DNA from: Parus major | Lineage: Eukaryota > Chordata > Aves > Passeriformes > Paridae | Assembly: GCF_001522545.3 (NCBI RefSeq) | Contig: NC_031773.1 | Location: 20,759,386 to 20,823,385, forward strand | Reading direction: 5' to 3' | Length of the DNA: 64,000 nt | Shown here: positions 26,566 to 37,694 of the stretch, one piece after another | Numbering within the stretch: position 1 is the first letter of the stretch | Layout of the letters: every line of letters begins with the position of its first letter | Notes under the pieces: generated by a model | Database searches by the model: none | What the model was told of the DNA's origin: nothing | The model's input: only the letters and a program-made list of their open reading frames with translations | Translations under genes and position numbers: made by a program

Positions 26566-27261
26566 GCTGAAGATACTGAGCATTTAGAAATTCTCACTGA
26601 TCAAAGTCACTAAGTATAGGAACTGTTTTAAAAATAACTACTGTATTAATTATTTTTATTAATAAAATGTATGAAAAGAGATTACTGATGTGCAGCAAAT
26701 GCAGAAATATAACTGTTGTGGATTTAACTATGAGCAGTGAACAGACTGATTGAAAAAAATTGACTTGATACCTAAAATTAAATACTGCTCTTGGTAATTA
26801 CGATTTTTAAATGAACTCTGGATTTTGCATTAAGTACTGTATGTACAAAGAGACTTTTGTCATATTTAGGAATTTAGCTGCAGAACAAGGATGACTTGTC
26901 CTTTCCTGGTCAGGAAATACTGTTTTTAAATTAGACATAACACAAAAAATAATTATTTCTAGGAATTGCACTTCTGTGTAGATGTAATGAAAAGCACATA
27001 ACCATCTTTCCTCTTATTTGACAATTTTGTATATATTATCCAAATTATTATATGTAGGGTAATAGAAATGGTCATGAGTTTTGAGAGTTCAGAAAACCTG
27101 CTTTGATAGTTTGGGATTTCCCAGAGCTCTATGAAGGAGCCCTCTTTTATATCTAATTTCTATTCTCTGCGCTGCATGGTGGCCCCATGTCAGCTTTGGG
27201 AATGAGAGTACAACCACCTGTCTTAAACCGTGTCCTGGAGGAAGACACTTCTGGAGGTGTG
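26566..27261. other. Intron 1, no feature recognised
   Basis: AT-rich sequence with no gene or repeat recognised. Confidence 0.65.
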
Positions 27262-27645
27262 ACAGCTGGTCTGGAAAGGAGAAGACTCAGAGGGGACTTA
27301 CCAATGTATGTAAGTATCTGAAAGGAGGATGTCAAGAGGATGCTCTTCTAAGTGGTACAAAGTAGTGAGACGAGACAACAGGCAGAAAGTGATACACAGA
27401 AGTTGCACCTGAATATGAGAAAGAACTGGAGTATGAGGAAGAGCTTCTTTGCTGTATGTATGATTGCACACAGGAACAGATTGCCCAGAGAGACTGTGGA
27501 GTCTCCCTGACTGGAGATATTCAAGAACCATCTGGATGCAATCCTGTGCCATGTGCTCTGGGATGACCCTGCTTAAACAGTGAGGTTGGACCAGATGACC
27601 CACTGTTGCCCCTTCTAGCCTTACTAATTTTGTGACTCTGTGAAT
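27262..27645 (+). mobile_element. CR1 LINE 3' fragment
   Basis: GGTCTGGAAAGGAGAAGACT, CAGAGGGGACTTACCAATGT, AAGTATCTGAAAGGAGGATG, GATTGCCCAGAGAGACTGTG, GAGTCTCCCTGACTGGAGAT and GGTTGGACCAGATGACCCAC run in the CR1 order, ending near TTTTGTGACTCTGTG. This is the C-terminal end of the reverse-transcriptase ORF plus the 3' UTR, in + orientation. It is 5' truncated and has no open frame. Confidence 0.9.
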
Positions 27646-29408
27646 AATATTCTATGGGATAAAAGTCTGTCTTATTTCCTGAATTAATTTTCTATTTGCC
27701 AAGATAGGATATGGATATGGACTGTTCCTCAGTCTCTTTCTCTTTGCTTCAGTTCTGACTTGTGTGACAGCATGTGGCTGGCTGTCCACTGCCAGCTGGA
27801 CTGAGGTTCCTTACCTGTGTTATGTAACTGGAGCTGTTAGCTACAGCATGCCCTGTCCATCATCAGTTATCCAAGGTATGGTTTTGAATGAGAATCTATC
27901 ATGCTGTGTGGGTTCAGCCCCCTTCCTCTTTCTGCTTGTGAACTCCTTGTAGTGCTTTTGCACCAGCAGTCTTATAGATAACCTAAGAATAGTATCCACC
28001 CTGCTTAAGAGCAGAAGTAATTTGTTCTTTCTGCCAGTTCATTTGGCATATTGCTGAGCAAATATGGAGGAATGCAGTTTGCTTCCTTTTTAATGTGGAA
28101 CATATTATCCAGTAAGGGAATGAGATGGAATTCATATATCCAATATCTTCAACTGCATTGTGTAACATTAGTAGAGAAATGGGTTACAGTGTGGCTGGCT
28201 TCTTATGTTCTTGCTTTAGTATCAGATTAAAATGTACTATATGGTATCTTGAAACCACCATACTTAATGGACTGTGTTATACTAATTAAAGAATTTTGAA
28301 TGCAGGCAGTGTTTCATTCCTCTGTTGTCCTTTCTTCTTCCTTCTTTCTTCTTGCTAAGTAAAATTAGCTCGGCTGTATTGTGATAGATAAGATTAATTA
28401 AAAAAGAAAATCAAACTTTTAGAAAAAACAAGAACTATCATAATTCACCAGAGTCCATCAATTCCTCTAACTTGCTTTTAATGACAAATTCAATGTAATT
28501 TAGCCCAGGGTTTGCTGAATCACATACTTTAATAATATGGCGCTTTTTTTTTTTTTTTCCTTTGTCATTAGGATGGATATGTGATAGAAATAATAATTTT
28601 TAACTGTTCAGAGTTATTTGATGATCTACTATTATACCCTGCCTTACTTTGGTTGCTGGTAGATTTTTGATAGAGAAGGGGGAATAATCAAATATTGGAG
28701 GTGTAGAACTGAAGCATGGTGTTATTTTTTGAGGTGGGGTAGCATATCCTGATTAAGATGGAGTTAGCTCTACCAAGTAGAGCTAATATATATTTAGTAA
28801 CATATTTCCAATAGATATTTGTGAACATTTAGTAATATATTTTCCACCTTGCAGAGAAATATCGATGCATCAATGCATTACATTTTGTTCTTCTATAAAG
28901 CAAACTTTGTCTGTCCCCTGGTTTAAAGAGACTGTCACTTTTTTATAGTTACCACTTTTTTATGAGTCCCCTCGAACATATTTCACTATTTTTTTCTTCT
29001 GCCTCTTCAGCCCTCCTTATTTCTAGTCCTAACAGACGACAATCGTTAACTAAGCCCATTCCTCTTTCTTCTGTTCTCTTACCCCAGCCAAACTGAATCA
29101 CAAATCACCAGATTGAATTTGTCCATAGAATGAGATTTAAGCTGTGAAAGAAATTCTCTTGTGACTGTCTTCCATCAAGGGAAGGTGGTGTATGTGAACG
29201 TACATTGCATATATGAGTATATATGTACTGAGTCAGTGATTAGATGGTGACCCTGGTAACTGCTGTTTATGCTAATCAGTTGTAAACCCATATGTACCCA
29301 CCCAGTTGTACCCAGCAAGTATGTGCCAAAGGCAGGTTCTGTATCTGAGACATGAATGGGTGTTAAAGTTCCTGGGGTAGAGACAGCAAAGTGCTACAAT
29401 TAACTAGC

Positions 29409-29428
29409 AAAAAAAAAAAAAAAAAAAA
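29409..29428. repeat. A20 homopolymer
   Basis: Twenty consecutive A residues. It could be the tail of an old retroposed sequence on the + strand, but no polyadenylation signal or source gene is recognised just upstream. Confidence 0.9.
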
Positions 29429-30558
29429 GTGTTATTCCCGTGTTTTTCTTTCTCAGCATTTTAAACCTTACTCTAGTAATCAAGTGGCCACACAGAAATC
29501 CAAGACTAAGGGAGAGGTAGCACTCCTAGGCTAAACAAGATTTTGTAATGCATGAAAGGCTTAGTACATCAAAGCTGATAACTCAGGCCTTGCTTTCATA
29601 GGTGATAGGTATTAGAAGTAGTTGATCTGGCCATGTAGAATTCATAACTGAGTGAGTTTACTTCCTGAATACTTGATGGCCTATTTCTCTTCCATTCCTT
29701 CTCTCCCATCCGGCTACTAAATCATGAGTAGATCAAAACCATTGACTTCTAGCTAATTCTTGGAAGTAGGAGCAGTAATAATCAGTAATTTTTTTTCATC
29801 TGACTTTCATGCATTCATTCATTCCTCTTTCTTGGACTTTCTCTGAAAGGAGAGGTTTATAATGATACATGTTCACTACATAACACTGTCAGGAGATGCT
29901 GGTTATGGGGTTAGACTTCGTTCTCTGGATTGCAGTTTTATTCCCAACATTTGTCTTTCTTCTCTCTCAAGACCCATATCTCCTTACTTTTGAACTGGAG
30001 ATATTTATCTGCTTATTTCTTGGCTAAGCATGTTTTGGGAAGAAAAAATTGTATCTTGGCCTCAGAACATGCATCATTAGATGTTGCTTTCTGCACTGCT
30101 AAGGTAACAAGGAGAATACATCCAAAACCATTATTTTCAGAAACTCTAGACACATTTCAGAGAAAAAAAACATAGCTATAAAACTTGTTCATCTGGTCAA
30201 AATTCTGCTAAAGATCTTTCTAGGAACATGTCTTTCAATTCTACCTTGTTTCCTTTAAAAATTTCAGTTCTTTTTTGTGGTGTTGTAGAAAGTAATTTAA
30301 ATCAAGTTTATTGCCTTATTTTTCCCCATAACACCTTGTCATCATGCTCTAAGCTGTGCATAATTTTTCATTTTAGTCAAGTGAGTGTAGAGTTCTGATA
30401 AATCCTGTCAAAACCCATAATAGGTAGCCTACAGACCTCTATACATGTTGAGACAAGATTATACAGAAACAGATCTTTCTACCCCATGAGAACTGGCTGT
30501 TTGTGGAAGAAGTTGGTTTTGCCTGCAGTAGAAAAGTTGCTTGCCATGGGCAACTGAA

Positions 30559-30578
30559 TCTTCAGCCATGGCTGAAGA
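30559..30578. repeat. 20-bp perfect palindrome
   Basis: The arm TCTTCAGCCA (30559-30568) is followed directly by its exact reverse complement (30569-30578), with no spacer. CCATGG sits at the centre. Confidence 0.95.
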
Positions 30579-30831
30579 AGTACTGAAGGGTGATGAGAGA
30601 AGCAAAGCCTCCTAGTTACAAGTGCTGCTTCAGAACTGACAACTCATCAGAGTTTTGTTTTAATCTTAAATTCTTCTTCTGGCCTACCAGCTCAGTGTTG
30701 ATCAGTGTGTTTTGGCCAGAAGTTGGAAAACCACATATCGGTAAACAGCTGTGTAATGAATGAACATGTTTGGACAGTCTGTAAACCTGGTCTACTATGA
30801 TGAAAAATTGATGACTCTCTTCTTTTGCCTG

Positions 30832-30860
30832 TTTTTTTTTTTTTTTGTTGTTGTTGTTTT
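30832..30860. repeat. T tract plus (GTT)n
   Basis: A run of 15 T is followed by GTT units and then more T. Simple low-complexity sequence. Confidence 0.85.
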
Positions 30861-33800
30861 CATTGCCTATTTTATCTATACTTGTGTTTGTAATTTGAGT
30901 AGTTATTATTATTTGATGGGACGATTTTAATTTTTTTTCTGAATGTGTGACCTCAGGTCATTTAATTTTTTCTATTTGAAAAATATGTTAATTCTGTTGG
31001 CAAATACCCTATTTAAAGTGTCTACAGAAGACTAGATGTTGGGTTTTTCCACAGAGGAGTTGACAGGAGGAAAGTTTGAAGGATCAGTTGATTGCTGCCT
31101 TCTCTGCAGGGACTGTACAGGGCAGTTGTCTGGCTAGGCTGCCTTGCATTTCTAACCCTTTGAAATCGTTATTCTCACGTTGTATTTTGTATATCTGAAC
31201 TGCTGTAATTGGTGATTGAGAGGCAGAAATACCAAATCAGCTCGTCTGTAAGACTTTCTCTGACATCATCTGTGAAATATACTCATTGATTGGTGCTGTG
31301 GAATAACATAGCTGAGGAAACCACTCTTTACCCCCCCCTCTGAACCACACTCCTTTAACTGCCTGAGGTGCATTATTTCAAAATATCAATTACTACATAC
31401 TGTCTTTAACTGTACACTGTTGCCAGAACAGAAAATACTGTTCGGTTCCTAGATGACTCTTCAATAAGTAATGTATTTCTGTAGTAGCAAATTTTCAGGT
31501 TTTCCCCCTTGCTCCCCCATGCATACCTGTTGTTACCGGTTCATGTTTGGGGACATTACTAACCAATTGCCTTTCCATTTTCAGGCTGGTTATTAGAGTT
31601 GGTTTTTCTCTTTCTGGCTTTCTACCATTTCTTTTTCATACTGGTGAATATCATTCTGAAGTTTCTTTCAGTATATATTGGGTTGCTTTTTTAATGTACC
31701 TTTGTGTTCTACTCTTCCATTATCCTTGTTTTTTTTCCTTGTGTGTAGATGTTCCTTACTTTGCTGGCTTAACATACCCCTGCGTCCTGCTGCTTCCCTT
31801 GCTACAAGTGGAAAGCTAATAGCTTAGGGACAAGACTTGCTTTATTGACCCTAGAGGTATCCTTAGAGGAAGATGGGATGATGTGTTTGTTGTCTGATGT
31901 TTGTTGACTGCTAGGAAAGTGCTTGGCTCGCTGCCTCACCTCTGCTCATTGAGGGATGTGTTTTGGGGTGTTTGTCTTTATGCCTTGACTCTGGTTCTAT
32001 ATTAGCTGAGCCCCAGTTAGTATGTTACTCTGTCTGAGCCAGGTGCCAGTCTCGAAGGCTTTTGAACGTTTAATCCTGAAACCAGTTTTCATATCGGTTT
32101 TTTTTGGCACGTTAGCTGCAAACATGCCTCCTTATGTTTCTTTCCAAGTTACTCCTCTTGCTGCCAGTTGATGGCAGTGGCATGCACAGGTCTGGCACTC
32201 AGACTTCTCCGTGACTTCTGTCTCTTGCCATTCAGGACAGGACAGAGGGTGAGGAACAGCATCTGCTGAAGTCCTGCTCATTTGCCTAGTGCCTGTCTCC
32301 AGTACCCATTTCTCTTCTGCCTAAAAGTTCTGGCACTGAATTGAAAGCAGCCCAGTTCTTGTGCATTGCAGCTGATTCCCCCAGGTTTCAGAATAGCAGC
32401 TGTGAAAAGGCAGTTTTCAATTTGTTGCTGTGTGTGGGATACTCTGAGCAGCAGGAGAGATAGAGTGTTTGCATGTCGGTACCAGGCTGCATCAGCTTAA
32501 GCTTACATTTTGAAGGTTATTTTCTCAGCCATAAGCATTGAAGGCTTTTCATTTTGTGTTTAAAACTCTCTAGAAGTTGATGGTACTTGCTCAATAGAGT
32601 TTATTTCTGGTTCTTATTTACTTTGCAGTGAGGAGATAAAACATATGCTTCTCTTCTAGTGTGATTGCTTGTATGCGTGAGTTCAAGAATGTTCTTGAGT
32701 GTTTTTCCTGTCAGGAAGGGGAAAAGCATTAATTAACAGCATTGTGAAGAATGAACAGAGCTACAGTGAGTACTTCTTTAAATATGTGACCTGGTGAATC
32801 AAAATTAGAAAAAGAGAAGGTGATTATACAATAATTTTTTTTCTGCAATTGTGTTTCCATTTTTCTCTCAACCATTAATTATTCATTTGCGTTCAATTGT
32901 CTTGTCTGTGGGGTTTTAGAAATAGAGGCTGGCAGCTTCTGTGTAATGAAAATGCTGGAGGGATACTCTGAGTGATAGACACAAAAAGAATCCTTAAGAT
33001 AATACTTTGAGTAGACTTTTTTGGGCCATAGACAAGGATGTGGAAGAAAGGACAAATACATAGGGTATAAATGAGACCTCTAAAGAGATGGTGTATATCT
33101 ACAACAGTTAGAGGAGAACTAGACATTAGTGATGGAGAGTTTCATGACTAAGTTGAAGGTGTTGAGAAAGGGTATGGAACTGAATTAATTTTGGAGTAGA
33201 GGAGCTGTTCAGCAAGGACAATGACAAAGTTAAAGAAGAATGAATTTGTAGCAGAGAAATCCATTGGTCATGATAGTTATGCTTTTCGGTATTAAACTGA
33301 AATGAAGGAGGAATATCTTGGGTGTCAGTTTGCAGGAAAGATATTGGTCTAGAAAAAAGGATAATTATTAAACTAGTAAATAAGGGAATAGTCTCAGATT
33401 TCATGTCAGTGTAATACAGAATAGCTAGGGCAAAGAACTGGTGAGAAAAATGATATGCAGAAGTTAGACTTCATGAAAACCAAAGCAGTAGCATATAGTG
33501 CACTGGGAAAACTGGGGTTTTTTTTCTGCAGAAAGTTGGAGTGTTTTATATGTTTCGGTTTTTCTAATGGTGAATTCATGAGTTTTTCTAAGAAAAAAAA
33601 TTACCTTCAGGCAGTCTACATTGAATGTTTATCTTGCTGGGAAACATCCCCAGTTTGTGCCTATTGCTCATAAACTCCCTGATTTATTTGTAATTTATGT
33701 ATTCTGAGGCCTTGTAGCAAAGTTATTTCTTATTCAGAAGAGTTCTACAAATGTTTCTCCACTCCAAGTATTAAATATGTCAAATATGTGTTATTTCTAT

Positions 33801-35582
33801 AATATTAATATTGACCATTAAATATTTTTTTGTTCTTTTGACCTTGTTATGGATGGAGCATAGGCAAAGAGAAGAAAAAAAAATAAGAGGTTGTTTGGAA
33901 TAGATCTGATATTAAATCATTATAGAATTCAGTTCCCCTTTCACTCTCCTTTCCTTCCCACAGTGTCATTAAAAGGCAGAGGATTTTTCAGTCTCTTACC
34001 AGTGGGGATTAAAGAGTAAATAGTGGTATTATTTGGAGATGGAAGTTAACAGACTCCACTGGAATTTTTTTTCTATAGTAATCTTCAGCTAGCTGTTGGA
34101 GTCTTTGCCTGAATGGGCATTTAGATTCTGCTTGCCCTGCCTTGACTCCAAATGCAGTATCATTCTCATAGCCACACACAGTAGAGATTCTGAGCATACT
34201 CATGTATGCATGGTTATGAAGTAGCTAGATGTGTTTTGGCTTAAATATTCTGTGGTACAAGTTCTGACAATCTTGTTTATATGACGTTGGGTTCTTTTCA
34301 GCATACTTTGTCTCCCAAACTAATTTACTTTTAAAACACTACTGGAGATTAAGGCCAGCTTTTAAAGTTGTTTTTCTTGCCATCCAAGTTTTTACATTCT
34401 TAATAACTTAACGTTCACAGGCCTTTTTCTGTGATAATAAATGTTATAAAATTATATAAATGTTATACAAAGGTATTATAATACTAGCTATGTTTTGTGA
34501 ATATAAGCCTTCTCTTTTACCACCTGGAATATAATAACCATAAATGGAATAATTCTACAGTGGAAAGCTGAAAATTACAAGATCCAGCTGCGTGTGCATA
34601 TATTGATGTGTTTTGCTCATGTGTTGCTGAAAAAGAAGTGTCATTCTTTACTGTGCAATGTAAAGCTAATCTGTTTGTTGTGCAGATCCATCACCCACTG
34701 ATACCAGCCTATGCGAGTATTTTGGTGTGTGGCTCTCTCTCAGACACCCTGAGTGTAGGATGTACCTTACGGGACTTCTGTTAGAGCCAGATGAAGATTT
34801 GCTTGTCTCCTGTTTGCCCCCACTACCCATACAGCCTGGGGTGGGAAATTATAAAACCTCTTTCCTTGCTGAATCACCTGGAAGATTAGTGATAAGCTGT
34901 GAACAGAGCTGCTGTTGTCTTTTCTTGACTCTTCCTCAAACTTTAATTGGAGCAACTGGATTACACCGGTCTTTCTGCTGCTTTAATATACCTTGCTGTC
35001 TGTAGATGAAAAACAGCATGTAAGAAAGAGAAGCATTATTAATTTAAACTAATGAAATTATTCAGATTAATACTAAACCTCTAGCTGTTTTATGTGTTCT
35101 GGATATTTAAACTCTAATGGTTTATTAACCCATTGATTGCTATAACATTTGGTCAGAACTCAGTCCAGAATGGCCTTCAAGAGGCCACAGAGGTGTGATA
35201 AAATCAGCAAAACTGGGTAAAGCCTCCATACATGACTCTTGCTTTATTACAAGCTGTGTCTGTTACAGGTGCACTTAACTATGCAAAGCAGCACAAAAGG
35301 GTAGGAGACTGTACAAGCTGGCAGGTTCTGTTTCACTGTACAGATGCACTTTTCTGGTGTCACACTGATTGCCAGTGTAGACGTGACTTCAGAGAGTCAG
35401 AGATATTTCATATACAGCAACTAATACAGAGTCAAGAAAGAAATGGAACCTAAATGAGATAAATAGCACTACAGGGACACTACAGTCTCCTTTCTGAGCC
35501 ATTAAAGCAGGACAGCATATGCAATGCAAACATAAAACCAGCTGAAATAACAAAGTAATAAGAGTCTTTCTATGTCTGAAGT

Positions 35583-35612
35583 TAATTAGGGGCAACAAAC
35601 TGCCCCTAATTA
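35583..35612. repeat. 12-bp perfect inverted repeat, 6-nt loop
   Basis: TAATTAGGGGCA (35583-35594), spacer ACAAAC, then the exact reverse complement TGCCCCTAATTA (35601-35612). The outer ends are TAATTA, the homeodomain core. Confidence 0.95.
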
Positions 35613-36229
35613 CTGAAAGTGTGGGATCGTCAGCTAAGCTGCCTGGGATACTAATTAAAAGAACTGATTATAAGAAATAGAATGAATAATTAATGACTAA
35701 GAAATCATTTTCAAGAGTATCTTCAGAGAGAAAATAAAGTGCCCTTGGAAAATATTGTGACACCCTGAGCCATCCACTGAATCTAATCCTGCAGACAGAC
35801 CTGAACTGATCTGCAAGTTTTCTGTGCTTATGCTTTCTAGTGCTGAGGCAGGAACTAATAGGAGCAGAATGACAGGTAAAATAGTATTTCCATTTCAATA
35901 TCAAATGCTCTCTTAAACTATTATTTTATTGTATGACTTCAATAGAACCTGCTTATGAAATACACTGACCTAGTGTATTTTGTTTTAATAGTTGGCTTTG
36001 CAATAGTCTGCTGCTCTTAGAGCTGAGAGAGGTCTTTGGTGCTTGCAGAGGGCCTCTGGGTAGCGTCCTCTGTGTTGATCAGTAGCATGTGTATCTGTAT
36101 CAACTGTTGGCTGTCAAGTGTATGGGCCACAAAATGGACTGTGATTTTAATATGTTCTTGAAAAAAAACAGCAATATGGAAATTACATCTGACAGAATAA
36201 AAATTGAAAGTTTAAAGATTTATCTTCTC

Positions 36230-36285
36230 AAAAAAAACCCAACCAAACAACAAAGCAAAGACCAAACACCAAACCAAGAACTACC
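36230..36285. repeat. A/C-rich low-complexity tract
   Basis: Irregular AAAC, CAAA and ACCAA words. No gene signal. Confidence 0.75.
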
Positions 36286-36331
36286 TCCATTAATAAGGCT
36301 TTTTTTATCCAAAGCAGTTCTTTAAAGGGGC

Positions 36332-36367
36332 TAATCAGGGGTAAAGTGGTTAATCAGGGGTAAAGTT
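36332..36367. repeat. 19-bp tandem duplication
   Basis: TAATCAGGGGTAAAGTGGT (36332-36350) is followed directly by a second copy starting TAATCAGGGGTAAAGTTTT. Confidence 0.9.
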
Positions 36368-37060
36368 TTATCCAGGCATCTGTTTGGGTGTTCCCACCTA
36401 ATTGGCCCACCTGAATTGATTAATTTTTACTGTTTTTAATAGCCTTAATCCTCAATTACATTGACACATATATAGAAATTTAGATTAGGAATAAATAAAA
36501 AATAAGTGTTTGGAAGCATTAAACCCTAGGTTTCCTATACTGATTCTGAGTCTCTGCTGGAGGCTGAGGTGTGGGGCTGCAGGTACCCCAGAGTGCTGGG
36601 GTGTACATGGGACATGGGTCTGGAAGTAGTTAGGCTGGGCAATCAACCCACTGCTGTGTGATGTCCATCTAAGACAGGCATGACATTAGATTCTCAATGA
36701 TTGGTCTGTGATCATTGTAGAGAGCCCCTCTTTAGTGGGATTGATGTTCCCAGAGGGACCAAACCCAGAACTGAAATACCTATGTCCTTTGTAGTGTCTT
36801 TTAGTTGTTCTGAGTTTCAGTAGATCAACCAGTATCTCCTTGGCCCCTTAAGGTTGTGTGCTGTAACTCTGAAGGTGTTCCCATCCTGGAAGAAGGATGA
36901 GAACACAATTGACTCCTGTGTGCTCAAAGTGAGACCACTATCCATGGCAGAGGCAGAGAGTCCTGCTGTTGGTGGTACATTTCACCACCAATAGCAATGC
37001 TTCCCTTGGTTCTGCCAAACTCTCTATGGGATGTGAAAAGTGTGCATTTGTGTGGGGTTT

Positions 37061-37099
37061 TATATACATACATATATATACATATACATATATGTATAA
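37061..37099. repeat. AT/CA-type microsatellite
   Basis: Alternating TATACATA, CATATATA and CATATACATA words. Simple repeat. Confidence 0.85.
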
Positions 37100-37630
37100 A
37101 GGAAGGAGAGAGTGTGTGTCCGCATGAGAGATGCAGGGAAAAAAGCTATAGCTACTAGAGAAGGGGACTGGAATGAGTGCTGCACTGCATGTTATGATCT
37201 CATTGGTTTTAAAGTTATGCATTAAGCATAACATACTGAAACACAAGTCACTTAATACCACTACTCTTCCAGAAATGTCTTTTTATTTGTTCTGTTTATT
37301 GTAGTAGATCTTGTAAATTGCCATTTAATTTCTTTAAAAACAAACATCACACACTCCCAACCTCTCAAACCAGGCCAACAAATCCAACATCCCGAACCCT
37401 GCATATCTGTATTTCTGCCTTGGCTTTTGTAGCTGTTTCAAGCTGAAACTCCTAAACCTTGTGATGAAGAAACAAAGATGTTCATATGAATTGTGTTAAT
37501 AGCAAAGATTTTATTTTGTATTAATATTAAGCTCTTAGAATTGATCTGATTCCTTAGAGGTAGGTCAGAGTGTGCCCTGTTGAAAAGATTATATTGAATT
37601 TCTAATATTCTATTTCTGCTCTTTAAGTTT

Positions 37631-37694
37631 TACATATTAGACTTAATATATACATAAGACTTATATATACTTAAGACTACATAAGACTTAAATA
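37631..37694. repeat. Degenerate ~17-bp tandem repeat
   Basis: Units related to TACATAAGACTTATATA occur at 37631-37650 (expanded, diverged), 37651-37667, 37668-37677 (shortened) and 37678-37694. Confidence 0.8.

Noticed and set aside
29185..29428. Possible processed pseudogene ending in the A20 tract
   Set aside because: No open frame, no AATAAA close upstream of the A tract, and no recognised parent gene.
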